64,000 nucleotides of DNA. Origin: Streptomyces buecherae. GTDB lineage: Bacteria > Actinomycetota > Actinomycetes > Streptomycetales > Streptomycetaceae. A model generated the notes under the pieces. That model was not told where the DNA came from. It saw nothing but the letters and a program-made list of their open reading frames with translations, and did not search any database. Positions 43,725 to 52,683 of the stretch are shown one piece after another. The stretch covers positions 4,996,501 to 5,060,500 of the forward strand of contig NZ_CP060404.1 in NCBI RefSeq assembly GCF_014295035.1, given 5' to 3'. A program made the position numbers and the translations under genes. How positions within the stretch are numbered: the first letter of the stretch is position 1; the number at the start of each line of letters is the position of its first letter.

Positions 43725-44478
43725 TTCCGTGGGGCTGATGACGTGAGTTCGTCTCCCTGAGTCTGGTTCCGTGGGCCGGCTGATCTCGCGGCCGTCGGGT
43801 CTCCGGCCCTATGGCCGCCGCCCGGCGCCCGGCACCCGGTCCCGTGGCCGTCCGGTGACCGGTCCCGTACCCCGTCGTCGTGATGCGCGGGGCGTACGGG
43901 GTACACGGCTGGCGCGCGACGAGCGGGCCATGCGCGCCGCGCGCGCCCTGCTTGCCGTGCGCGGCGCGGGCTGGGCGCGCCGGGTGCGTTCCGGGGTGCG
44001 CCGGGTGTGCTTCGGGAGTGCGGGTGGGGGCGAGGGGCGGGCCGGCCGCGTGCGTCCCGACGTAAAGGGAAATCCGCACCCGTACTCCGGGAAGTGACGC
44101 CTATATCGGCTGAAATCCTTCGTTTCTTAGGCTTTTCGCGCATTGTGCCGGCTCTTTGTGCCGCTCGTACGGGGGCGAAGTCCCGTCGATTCCTGGTGGG
44201 TGGAGCGGCGGCCTGGGGACGGAAGGGCGTCGTCCGTGGGGGGCGTCTCGGGGGCGGGCCGCGCGGGCCGGTATCGACGCTGGTCGCGCACGGTGGCGCG
44301 GGGGGCGCGGCGGTCCGGTCCGGGCGCCGGGGCGCACATGCCCCCGGCGCTATGCGGGGCGCGACCGAATGACGGCCGTACCTGGCCGAAACCCACACCG
44401 CACTGTTCCCTCGCCCCACCTCAGGCACTAGCCATGAAACGGGTGGGAGTCACCTGCCTTGGTGAGAGACGAGGTGCC
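43725..44478. other. 754-bp intergenic region
   Basis: No convincing gene; frames are Arg/Gly/Pro-rich. A locally AT-rich patch at about 44,100-44,150 (CTATATCGGCTGAAATCC and after) stands out and may hold a promoter for the following gene. Confidence 0.4.
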
Positions 44479-45387
44479 ATGACCGGTGCACGAGTGGATT
44501 CGGACGACGGACTGCGCGGAAAGGCCCGCTTCGATGAGATCTACAACCTGCCCGATCCCCGTGGATACTTCCGAACGCTGCGGCCACTCGCATACCAGAT
44601 TCCCCAGCACGCGCAAGAGGTCTTTCAGCAACTGCTGGCCGCGCGCGTCCTGGCCGACGCGTCGACCGCTCAGCCGGCCGAGCGCCCGCCGACCGTGGTG
44701 GACCTGTGCTGCTCGTACGGCATCAACGCCGCGTTGCTCAACCACAAGGTGACGTTGGACGAGCTGTACGAGCGGTATACCGACCCGCAGACGGCCGGCC
44801 TGACGTCGGAGCAACTCATCGCGAGCGACCGGCGGTTCTTCGCCGAGCGGCGGTTGCCGGACGCCGCGCGGGTGATCGGGCTCGACGCGGCGAAGTGCGC
44901 GGTCGGCTACGCGCGCGCCGCCGGCCTCCTGGACGAGGCGTTCGGGGAGGACCTGGAGCGCTCCGATCCGGGGCCCGAGCTGCGGCGCGCCGTGGCGCAC
45001 GCCGGGTTGATCACGGTCACCGGCGGCATCGGCTACATCACCAGCCGCACCGTCTCCCGGCTGGCCGGGGCGATCGAGGGCCCGCTGTGGGTGGCGGCGT
45101 TCGTGTTGCGTGGTGTGTCGTACGAGCCGGTGGCGGAGGCGCTGCGCGGGTTCGGGCTCGTCACCGAGACGGCGGGGCCCGAACGCACCTTCAGGCAGCG
45201 GCGGTTCGCCGATGTCGCCGAGCGCCGGCACGCGATCGCCGGGGTGGTGGCGGCCGGCGCCGATCCACGGGGCAAGGAGGACGAGGGCTACTACCACGCG
45301 CAGTTGTACGTGTCCCGGCCCGCGCCGCACGTCGCGGCCTTCCCGCTGGCGGACTTCGTGGGTGACGGCGGCGCCTCACCGAGGTGA
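44479..45387 (+). CDS. putative class I SAM methyltransferase-like protein
   Basis: A 302-residue protein. The start ATG giving MTGARVDSDD was chosen since the open frame before it is Pro/Arg-rich. VVDLCCSYGINAALL resembles methyltransferase motif I though with a Cys-Cys-Ser in place of GxGxG, and ARVIGLDAAKCAVGYA resembles motif II. The start FDEIYNLPDPRGYFRTLRPL and end resemble O-methyltransferase-like proteins of biosynthetic clusters in streptomycetes. Cofactor binding is therefore uncertain. It stands alone; the downstream regulator is convergent. Confidence 0.6.
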   Translation: MTGARVDSDDGLRGKARFDEIYNLPDPRGYFRTLRPLAYQIPQHAQEVFQQLLAARVLADASTAQPAERPPTVVDLCCSYGINAALLNHKVTLDELYERYTDPQTAGLTSEQLIASDRRFFAERRLPDAARVIGLDAAKCAVGYARAAGLLDEAFGEDLERSDPGPELRRAVAHAGLITVTGGIGYITSRTVSRLAGAIEGPLWVAAFVLRGVSYEPVAEALRGFGLVTETAGPERTFRQRRFADVAERRHAIAGVVAAGADPRGKEDEGYYHAQLYVSRPAPHVAAFPLADFVGDGGASPR

Positions 45388-45499
45388 GCGGCCCAGCGCA
45401 CGCCCGCGCGCGACCGACCCGCCGCAGCCGGCCTCCTCTCGTCCCGCCCCGCCCCGTACCGCCGCCGTGTCGGCCGGACGGGGCGGGGCGGCGGCGTGT

Positions 45500-46102
45500 T
45501 CAGCGCGGGCGTACGCCGTCGAAGACCAGGTCGAGGAGGCGCGTCGGGGCGTTGGGCCCGGCGGTCGTCTCGGCGGCCCAGGCGACCGCCGTCGCGAGCT
45601 GGATGAGTTCCGCCGCGGTCAGGTCGGCGCGCACCTGGCCGCGCTCGCGCGCGTGCGCCACGAGTTCGGCGGCGGCCCGCTCGACGGCCTGGCAGCGCGC
45701 GCCCAGGGGCCCGTCCGCCGCGCGGGCGGCCTGCGCGTAGCTGGTGGCCAGGCCGCGGTAGCGGGTGATGTGGCGGACGAGCGCGGCAACCCACCGCGCG
45801 AGGGCGTCCGATTGGTCGGGGGCGCTGAGCAGGTCGCCGGCCAGGTCGGCGAGGTCGTCCAGGCTCTGGCCGACGACCTCGGCCGTCAGCGTCTCCTTGT
45901 CCGGGAAGTGGCGCCACAGCGTGCCCGGGCCGACGCCGGCGCGGCGGGCGATGTCGTTCATCGCCGCCGCCTCCGTCCCCACCTCGTCGAAGAGCGCGCT
46001 CGCCGCCTCGACCAGGCGGGCCCGGTTGCGCTGGGCGTCCCTGCGCCGGGGCGCGCCCGGTCGGGCCGCCCCGCCCGTTGCCGCCGTGTCGCCTTCCCGC
46101 AC
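45500..46102 (-). CDS. TetR family repressor
   Basis: A 200-residue repressor from GTG 46102; the 32 codons further upstream include its own operator and are unlikely coding. The HTH is RARLVEAASALFDEVGTEAA with RRAGVGPGTLWRHFPDKETL. The C-terminal domain (VGQSLDDLADLAGDLLS, WVAALVRHITRYRG) is of the SCO-type ligand domain. Two palindromes of CGGAGTGGCGCTCCG type lie between it and the divergent luciferase-like gene and are probable binding sites, so it likely controls that enzyme and itself. Confidence 0.85.
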   Translation of the reverse strand: MREGDTAATGGAARPGAPRRRDAQRNRARLVEAASALFDEVGTEAAAMNDIARRAGVGPGTLWRHFPDKETLTAEVVGQSLDDLADLAGDLLSAPDQSDALARWVAALVRHITRYRGLATSYAQAARAADGPLGARCQAVERAAAELVAHARERGQVRADLTAAELIQLATAVAWAAETTAGPNAPTRLLDLVFDGVRPR

Positions 46103-46140
46103 CACGTCCTCTTCCTTTCCGCTGCCCGCCCCGCACGTAC

Positions 46141-46178
46141 CGGAGTGGCGCTCCGGTACGATGCGGAGTGCCACTCCG
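46141..46178. promoter_or_regulatory. two tandem palindromic TetR operators
   Basis: CGGAGTGGCGCTCCG (46141-46155) and CGGAGTGCCACTCCG (46164-46178) are near-identical 15-bp palindromes, 23 bp centre to centre (about two helix turns). They lie between the TetR and luciferase-like starts. Confidence 0.75.
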
Positions 46179-46200
46179 TATTCTAGTGGGGAGATCACCC

Positions 46201-47157
46201 GTGGAGCCGACCCTGCCCTTCCTCAACGCCGTGGGCCTCTGGGTGCCCGGCATGGACCTGCGGCCACCGGCGGAGTCCGCCGCCGCGGCGGCCGAGATCG
46301 AGGCGCTCGGGTACGGCGCCCTCTGGCTCAGCGAAGGGCTCGTCCGCGACCCGTTCATGGAGGCGGGCACGCTGCTGGCGGCCACCCGTTCGCTGGTCGT
46401 CGGCACGGGCATCGCGGTGATCTGGGGGCGGCATCCGCGCATGGTCAGGGGGCAGGCCCGCGCGCTGCTCGACGCCCACCCGGGGCGCTTCGTGCTGGGC
46501 CTCGGCACCTCGCACGCGCGGCTGGTGGAAGGCGTGCTGGGCCTGCGGTACGAGCGGCCCCTGACGGCGCTGCGCGAACACCTGGACCAACTCGACGCGC
46601 CCGACCCGCTCCTCGCGCTGGCCGGCATCGAGGGCTCGCCGGCGGCTGAGGCGCCCGGCGCGCCCCGGGTGCTCGCCGCGCTGGGCCCGCGGGCCGTCGC
46701 GCTGGCCAGGGACCGGGCGGCCGGCGCGTTCTCCTACCTCGTCACGCCGGAGCACACGGCGCGGGCCCGGGCGGCGCTCGGCCCGGATCGCGCCCTGATC
46801 GTCGAGCAGGCCGTGGTGGCTGGGCTGCCCGCCGAGCGGGCGCGGGAGCGGGCGCGCCGGCACATCGCGGGCTACCTGCCGGCCGCGCCCTACCGGGCCA
46901 GTTGGCAGCGGCTCGGCTTCACGGAGGCGGACTTCGCCGACGGCGGGAGCGATCGCCTGGTCGACGCCCTCGTGGCGATCGACGACGAGCGGATCGCGGA
47001 GCGGATCACGGCCCACCTCGCGGCGGGCGCCGACCACGTCTGCCTCCAGGCCCTGCCGGCCCACCCGGCCGCCCTCCCGCTGGACCAGTGGCGCCACCTG
47101 GCCCCCCTCGCCCGACGGTCCGGGCGGCGCTCCGGCGTACGGGTGGCCGGGGCCTAG
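46201..47157 (+). CDS. LLM-class (luciferase-like) F420-dependent oxidoreductase
   Basis: A 318-residue TIM-barrel enzyme. Features: GLWVPGMDLRPPAESAAAA, then IEALGYGALWLSEGL, VGTGIAVIWGRHPRMVRGQA, GLGTSHARLVEG and LARDRAAGAFSYLVTPEHT. This pattern is the TIGR03620-like actinobacterial subgroup, expected to use F420 (or FMN). Substrate unknown. GTG 46201 lies eight bases after GGGGAG. Divergent from and likely repressed by the TetR protein. Confidence 0.85.
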   Translation: MEPTLPFLNAVGLWVPGMDLRPPAESAAAAAEIEALGYGALWLSEGLVRDPFMEAGTLLAATRSLVVGTGIAVIWGRHPRMVRGQARALLDAHPGRFVLGLGTSHARLVEGVLGLRYERPLTALREHLDQLDAPDPLLALAGIEGSPAAEAPGAPRVLAALGPRAVALARDRAAGAFSYLVTPEHTARARAALGPDRALIVEQAVVAGLPAERARERARRHIAGYLPAAPYRASWQRLGFTEADFADGGSDRLVDALVAIDDERIAERITAHLAAGADHVCLQALPAHPAALPLDQWRHLAPLARRSGRRSGVRVAGA

Positions 47158-47184
47158 CGCCGGCTCGCGCGCCGGGGCTGGCGG

Positions 47185-47559
47185 CTAGCCCCACAGGGCG
47201 CGTCCCAGCGCCGCGCCGGCGAAGGCGGCGGCGAGGCCGACGAGCAGCGTCGCGACGACGTTGGCGACGGCGAGGCGGCGGTGGTGCGTCTCGGCGAGGT
47301 GGAGCGTCTCGTACGAGAACGTGGAGTACGTCGTGAGCGCCCCGCACAGGCCCGTGCCCAGCAGCGCCTGCCACCGCGAGCCGGCGGCGCCCGCGAGGGC
47401 GGCGCCGGTCAGCAGCCCGAGCGCGAGGCTTCCCACCACGTTGACCAGGAACGTTCCCCCGGGGATGGGCGTGGCGTAGCGGGCGCGTACCCGCTGGTCG
47501 GTGAGGTAGCGCAGCGGGGCACCCACCGCCGCGCCGATCATGACCAGGAGCCAGGTCAT
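47185..47559 (-). CDS. crcB: fluoride ion channel CrcB/FluC, subunit 1
   Basis: A 124-residue membrane protein with four helices. It has GAAVGAPLRYLTDQRV, GTFLVNVVGSLALGLLTG (the GNxxG-type core is GTFLVNVVGS) and TTYSTFSYETL, the central helix-break motif of FluC channels. These export F- as dual-topology dimers. Its start overlaps the stop of the second crcB by four bases (ATGA), implying they are made together and pair. Confidence 0.9.
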   Translation of the reverse strand: MTWLLVMIGAAVGAPLRYLTDQRVRARYATPIPGGTFLVNVVGSLALGLLTGAALAGAAGSRWQALLGTGLCGALTTYSTFSYETLHLAETHHRRLAVANVVATLLVGLAAAFAGAALGRALWG

Positions 47560-48260
47560 GCCGGGGCCCGCCGTCCGGCGAGCAGCCGGTCGGTGCCGGC
47601 CGCCGCGCCCCAGACGGCGGTCAGCGCGGCCAGCGGGGTGAGCGCCAGGTAGCCCAGGGCGGTGGTGACCTCGCCGTCGTGGACGAGGCGCTCCACGTCC
47701 ACGGCGTACGTGGAGAAGGTGGTGAACCCGCCGAGCACCCCGGTGGCGACGAAGGGTCGTACGAGCGGGGGCGCCTGCCACGCCTCCTGGAGGACGACGA
47801 GGAAGACGCCGATGAGCGCGCAGCCGACGACGTTCACGCCCAGCGTCGTCCACGGGAAGGCGTCCGGCTCCGTGGGCCAGAGCAGCCCGGCGCCGTAGCG
47901 TGCGCTGGCGCCGAGCGCGCCGCCGGCGGCGACCACCGCGAGCACCCGCCACCGGGTGCCCGCACGCGGCCGGCCGAGGAACGGGGGCAGCGGGGCCGGC
48001 TCGCCGGCCGCCCGCGCGCCGTGCGGGGCGACCGGCGGGGGAGGCTCGGCGGGCGGCGGCGCGCCCGGGGCGGCGGCGCGTGCGCCGGCGGCGCCGGGGC
48101 GGTCGGTGTCCGGGGCGACACCCGGGCCCAAGCCGGAGACCGAGCCCCAGTCCGGATGTGGGTCCGGGGCCGGATGCGGGTCCGGGGCCGGGCCGCTGTC
48201 CGGGGCCGGGGAGGGTTCGGGGTCGGGGCCGTCCGTCGTCGGGTGGTGGGGGTCGGGCAC
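47556..48260 (-). CDS. crcB: fluoride ion channel CrcB/FluC, subunit 2 with Pro-rich N-terminus
   Basis: A 234-residue protein from GTG 48260 (GGAG eight bases upstream). Residues 110-234 are a CrcB domain: GALGASARYGAGLLWP, TLGVNVVGCALIGVF and GGFTTFSTYAVDVERL. The first 105 residues are Pro/Asp/Ala-rich with PAPDPHP-type repeats, not found in ordinary CrcB proteins. The longer N-terminus could be cytoplasmic and affect topology. No fluoride riboswitch could be recognised upstream. Confidence 0.85.
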   Translation of the reverse strand: MPDPHHPTTDGPDPEPSPAPDSGPAPDPHPAPDPHPDWGSVSGLGPGVAPDTDRPGAAGARAAAPGAPPPAEPPPPVAPHGARAAGEPAPLPPFLGRPRAGTRWRVLAVVAAGGALGASARYGAGLLWPTEPDAFPWTTLGVNVVGCALIGVFLVVLQEAWQAPPLVRPFVATGVLGGFTTFSTYAVDVERLVHDGEVTTALGYLALTPLAALTAVWGAAAGTDRLLAGRRAPA

Positions 48261-49125
48261 GAGCGGTCTCCTACGCGTCGGGCGAAGCGCCCTGGCCTGG
48301 GCTGCGGTACCAGTGTCGGCGCGGCGCGGCCAGGGTCGGGGCGGGGGCTCGGCGCGTGGCGGTGCGTGGCGGTACGTGGCGGCGCGTCGGTCGCGCGGCG
48401 CCCGGCTGCGGCCGGGGGTGCGAGCGTACGGGCGGGTGGCCTGGCGGACCCGCTGGCTCGGCGGTGTTCCGGAGTTCCGGGGTTCCATCCTCCCGATGTT
48501 CCGGCGTCCCGCTGTCCCGTCGGCCGGCGGCATGGCGGTGGGCCGTGGTGGGGTCGCGCGCGGCTAGGGGGGCGGAATCGCGCCATCGGTCGTTGGCCGG
48601 GGGCAGGTAAGGATTCCGTAACTGACACACACTTGCCAATCGGGCGGCGCGGCTGTCCACAACCGGACAACTCGCCGGCGCGCGCTCGCGCGACGTAGCG
48701 ACGCGTGTGCGGCGTGTGGAGGAAGCGGCGTCGAGGGGCGCACGTTTCGGCCGGCGCCGGCAGTTTGCTGTCAGGCGCGTTGCGCCGTCGGGGCAGCCCC
48801 GTAACGGACCCGGTACACAACGGGGTCTTTGCCTTTTCTTTGCCTTCTGGGGTGCGTTGACTGGGTCGCGGCCAGCGAACTAATCTCGCGGCGCAGTGGG
48901 TGGGTCATTCCAGCCACGGAAATGCACACCGGCTCATGAGCGAAGTTCGTGAGTGAAGAACGAGTGGCGCACAGGTGGACGCGGCGTCGGGGAGAACAAC
49001 GAACCCGTCACCGCATTTTCCATCAACCGAATCTGTCGATAACGCGGCCGATTCGCTCCACCTGTGTGTTCGAAGCGTTGACGACACGTTCGGGAACGCC
49101 GCGCCGCGCATCGCATGGGGGAGTC
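48261..49125. other. 865-bp intergenic region
   Basis: No gene supported. The left part has repeats of GTGGCGGTGCG type near 48,355-48,395. From 48,830 to 49,125 the sequence is AT-richer and should carry the promoter of the next regulator; frames here overlap those of the regulator but have no site. Confidence 0.4.
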
Positions 49126-50802
49126 ATGGCAGAACTGGCGACGATGTCACAGAGCACGGATACGAGCCCGCATACGAATCCACTGACCCAGCCACATCCG
49201 GACCCATCCACCCACTCAGAACCATCCGCGTCGACCACTCCACGGAAAGGCTCGCTGGCGAACCCCGTAAGGGCTTCGCTGAACAGCGCGCTGGGAGTGC
49301 GGCACGGCGCGGCATCCGCCCACCCGGTCGGCCTTCCGGATACCGGACAGGCCGGCCGCCCGGAAATGCCGGCACTCCGTCGGACACCGGCCGCCGCGCA
49401 TTCCGCGCACTGTGCGGCACGGGATTCCACGGCGGAATCCGTGGTGATCGGCGCGGCGGATTCCGTACGCGAAAGCGAGCACGGCCACCTGGACGGGGGA
49501 CGGGGGACGGCCCCCGGCGGACCGGCGGGGGCGAGGTGGGGAGCGCGGGCCGCTACGGGGGGCGGCCCGGGCGAACCCCTCGCCCCCGTGGCGGGTGCGC
49601 CCACGCACGGCGCCGCCGCCTCGGACGCCCCGCCGCAGGGCCTTTCACCGCACGGCCTTTCACCGCGCGGCGTTCCGCAGCGCGGCGTTCCGCCCCAGGG
49701 CGGACCCGCGCGACGGGGCGCGGCCGGCGCGCGGCGCGCGGCCAGCGGCGCGGAGCGGGAGGCCGCGGGCGCCGCGTACGCCTGCCCCGCCGACGCGCCC
49801 CGCGAGCACCCGGCCGCCGCCCGCGCCGACGGCCCACGGGCCGGCGCCGCACGACACGGCGGGGCGTGGACCGGCGGCGTACGGGGCGGCGACGGATGGG
49901 CCGACGAGGTACGGGGCGGCGACGGGGGCCGGGCGGGCCTCGGGTGGGCCGATCCCGGGCAGGCGGGGCGGAACGCGCCCGCGTGGGGCCCGGACGGGGC
50001 GCGCGAAGTGGGCCGGGCCGACGTCGAGTGGCGCGAGGCCGGCGCGGGCGACGAGGCGGGCGACCCGGACGCGGTGGAGCACGCGCTGCGGCAGGTCTGC
50101 GAACTCATCGAGTCGGCCGTCAGCCTGCACCGCCGCCGCGGCGAGCAGCCCACCGCCATGGTGGTCACCGACGACGGGCCGGCCGCCCGCCGCACCGTGC
50201 ACCAACTGATCGCCCAGGCCAGGCACGGCGTGAGCGTCATCGTGTCGAGCTGCCCGGACCAGGCCCAGTCGCTCGCGCCGCTCCTCGACCAGCTCTCCGG
50301 AGTGGCGAACCGGGGCGTGGCGGTGCGCGTCCTGTGCGCGGCGGACGCGCTGGAGACGCCGGGCGTCGCGACCGCCGTGCGGCGCGGCCTGGCCGGCCAC
50401 GAGGTGCGGGTGGAGACGGGTGACCTCCAGGGCGGGGTGATCGTGGACGGCCAGACGGCCTTCGTCCACGCGGGCCCCGGGCAGTCGGGCCGGTACGCCT
50501 CGGTGATCGAGGACCCGGCGTCCGTACGCGTCCTCGACCTGATGTTCGCCGCCGCCTGGCGCACCGCGATGCCGATGGCCGAGCACCTGCGGCTCGCCGA
50601 CCGGCTGCGCACCGACTCCGTACGCAAGATCCTGGACCGGCTGCGTGCCGGGCGCACCGACGACGTGGCGGCCCGGGAGATCCAGGTCTCGCTGCGCACC
50701 TACCGCCGCCACGTCGCCGCCATCATGCGCGACGTGGGCGCCAACTCCCGTTTCCAGGCGGGCGTTCGGGCGTACGAACTCGGGCTGCTCGGCCCGGCCT
50801 GA
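49126..50802 (+). CDS. HTH regulator with long low-complexity N-terminus
   Basis: A 558-residue protein. Residues 1-330 are Ala/Gly/Pro/Arg-rich, possibly disordered, with repeats such as GLSPHGLSPRGVPQRGVPPQG. From about 320: HALRQVCELIESAVSLHRRRG-like, then TAMVVTDDGPAARRTVHQL and SVIVSSCPDQA, a phospholipase-D-like/TrmB-type effector domain. The C-terminal 65 residues, DDVAAREIQVSLRTYRRHVA and so on, are a LuxR-type helix-turn-helix. ATG 49126 has GGGGGAG just before it. The next gene encodes a related protein with the same order of domains. Confidence 0.75.
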   Translation: MAELATMSQSTDTSPHTNPLTQPHPDPSTHSEPSASTTPRKGSLANPVRASLNSALGVRHGAASAHPVGLPDTGQAGRPEMPALRRTPAAAHSAHCAARDSTAESVVIGAADSVRESEHGHLDGGRGTAPGGPAGARWGARAATGGGPGEPLAPVAGAPTHGAAASDAPPQGLSPHGLSPRGVPQRGVPPQGGPARRGAAGARRAASGAEREAAGAAYACPADAPREHPAAARADGPRAGAARHGGAWTGGVRGGDGWADEVRGGDGGRAGLGWADPGQAGRNAPAWGPDGAREVGRADVEWREAGAGDEAGDPDAVEHALRQVCELIESAVSLHRRRGEQPTAMVVTDDGPAARRTVHQLIAQARHGVSVIVSSCPDQAQSLAPLLDQLSGVANRGVAVRVLCAADALETPGVATAVRRGLAGHEVRVETGDLQGGVIVDGQTAFVHAGPGQSGRYASVIEDPASVRVLDLMFAAAWRTAMPMAEHLRLADRLRTDSVRKILDRLRAGRTDDVAAREIQVSLRTYRRHVAAIMRDVGANSRFQAGVRAYELGLLGPA

Positions 50803-51054
50803 GCGGCGGCCCGAGAGGGCCGTCCGGGGCGAGATCAGCGGAAGTGGATCGGCCGGAGAGGGGCCAGCGGGAAGGGGCCGGACGGGTTCGGTCCGCGAAG
50901 CCAGAGAGGAACCCGGGAGGTGGCGGCGTTCGCCCGCCGACGACGGCCGAATACGCCGCGTCGGCGGGGCCGCCGGAAGCCCGTGCCGCGATTGCCGGCC
51001 AACGGGCCGTCGGCGTCACGGAACGGCGCACCGCACGGGGTGGAATTCACGGGG

Positions 51055-52104
51055 GTGAATGAGTTGAGGGAATTCGTACACGCCGCGACCGGCGCGAGTA
51101 GTGCGTCCACCGAGGACGACATAGCGCAGGAACTCCTCGCGGTGCGGGCGCTCGTCGAGTCGACGGTGGTGAAACACCGGGACCGACAGTCCCGCAATGC
51201 GTGGGTGGCGACGGTCGGTAGTCAGGAGAACGACATTCTGGCGACCGCGCAGAAGCTGTTCGGCGAGGCGCGGGAAAGCGTCGACATCGTCCTCGCGGGA
51301 GACGCGGGACACGCCCAGGTGCTGTACTCCGCGCTGGGCGACTGGCTGTCGGCGCAGGGCGGCGACGGCCGCCCCGGGGACGAGGCCCGCGCGGCGGCCC
51401 GAAGCGGAACCGCCGGCACCGTGGCCGGTTCTCGCGCCCAGCCCGACGCCGACGCCGCGGGGGGCGCCGGCCGGGGGCAGGGCGCGGGGCGGCGCGGGGT
51501 GCGCGCCCGGCTGCTGTGCACGCCGGGCGCGCTGGACCGGCAGTTCGTGCAGCGGCACGCCGGCGGGCCGGTGCCGCTGGAGGTCCGGGTGGCCCGTATC
51601 CCGCTGCTCGCGGCCGTCGTGGTCGACGGCCGGGCGGCCCTGGTCTGCGCGGACGCGGCGGTCGGTCGACGGGCGTCGACCATCCGCGACCCCGGGGTCA
51701 TCGAGGCCATGCGGACGCTGTTCACCGGCATCTGGCGCAAGTCGCTGGCCGCGGGCGAACGCCTGGACGACGGCGACCGGAGCCGCAAGGAGATGCTCCG
51801 GCAGATCCTGGAGTGGCTGCGGCTGGGCGTCACGGACGAGGTGGCCGCGCGCGAGCTGTCGGTCTCGGTGCGCACGTACCGGCGCTACGTGGCGGAGATG
51901 ATGTCGCTGCTCGGCGCCGACTCCCGGTTCCAGGCGGGCGTCCGGGCGGCCGAACTGGGCCTGCTCCCGGCGGCCCCGGCCGCGCCCCCGGGCACGGGCG
52001 CGGCCCCGACCTCGGGCTCAACGCCGGCCCCGGCCTCGGCCCCGGCCCCGGCCTCGGCCCCGGCCCCGGCCTCGGCCCCGTCGCCGGTGCCGGAGCCGCG
52101 CTGA
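51055..52104 (+). CDS. HTH regulator paralogous to the preceding one
   Basis: A 349-residue protein starting GTG 51055 (an in-frame GTG at 51040 is an alternative). Residues 20-200: VRALVESTVVKHRDRQSRNA then EARESVDIVLAGDAG, aligning with the effector domain of the upstream gene. The C-terminal HTH VTDEVAARELSVSVRTYRRYV is close to its neighbour's. It ends with a 40-residue Pro/Ala tail encoded by a triplicated 18-bp repeat at 52026-52079. The pair likely arose by duplication and may heteromerise. Target unknown. Confidence 0.75.
   Translation: MNELREFVHAATGASSASTEDDIAQELLAVRALVESTVVKHRDRQSRNAWVATVGSQENDILATAQKLFGEARESVDIVLAGDAGHAQVLYSALGDWLSAQGGDGRPGDEARAAARSGTAGTVAGSRAQPDADAAGGAGRGQGAGRRGVRARLLCTPGALDRQFVQRHAGGPVPLEVRVARIPLLAAVVVDGRAALVCADAAVGRRASTIRDPGVIEAMRTLFTGIWRKSLAAGERLDDGDRSRKEMLRQILEWLRLGVTDEVAARELSVSVRTYRRYVAEMMSLLGADSRFQAGVRAAELGLLPAAPAAPPGTGAAPTSGSTPAPASAPAPASAPAPASAPSPVPEPR
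52026..52079 (+). repeat. three copies of an 18-bp unit in a coding tail
   Basis: GGCCCCGGCCTCGGCCCC is repeated three times in a row, coding for APAPAS-type repeats at the end of the second regulator. It is in frame, so copy number can change without frameshift. Confidence 0.9.
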
Positions 52105-52683
52105 ACGGGGCGAGGCCGCGCGCCCGCACCGCCGCCGTGGCCCGCACCGCCCGCGACCTCGCCCGCCCGGTGGCAGCCGCCGCCGGGCGGGTGGGCGGCG
52201 GGGTCGGCGGGGTTGGCGTACGGGGCGTACGGGATACGAGATGGCGCCCGGTGCCGAGGCGGGGCGTGGTGCGTGACGGTGGCGGGCGGGGCGGCGGTGC
52301 CCTGTGGAGCCCTGTGGGGGGCGAGTGGCGACGGGTGGGGCATCTGTTGCCGAGAACAGCCGTTTGGGTTGAGCGGTGGCCGAATACGCGAAAGGCAAAC
52401 TATTGCTGGTGTCCCGCTGGGGCTGGCAGCTTCCTGTAGTGGTCATTGCGGGTGTTCGATCCGGGCGGATAGACATGTCCGTGGGAATTGGAATCCGCGC
52501 CAACTAAGGATGATGAATCCCACCGGTGGCAACTCCTCCCGGAGCGCCAGCGGTGGCGGAGGTCGGCAGTCTTCCCCCAGTCCCGTCGAACCTCCGCCCG
52601 TTATCGCTCGACATCCGCAACGAAGCCGTGGTTGTGGACGGTCCTGGCACACCGCGGGGCCGGTCCGATGAGGAGACACACGC
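52105..52683. other. 579-bp intergenic region
   Basis: No gene supported. Contains the upstream region of the IclR gene, with AT-richer patches near 52,390-52,440. Three GTACGGG-type words near 52,210-52,240. Confidence 0.4.

Noticed and set aside
48261..48330. Fluoride riboswitch upstream of crcB
   Set aside because: The characteristic pseudoknot motif (GGTGATGGTGTTC-like and AATGACACC-like) was not found.
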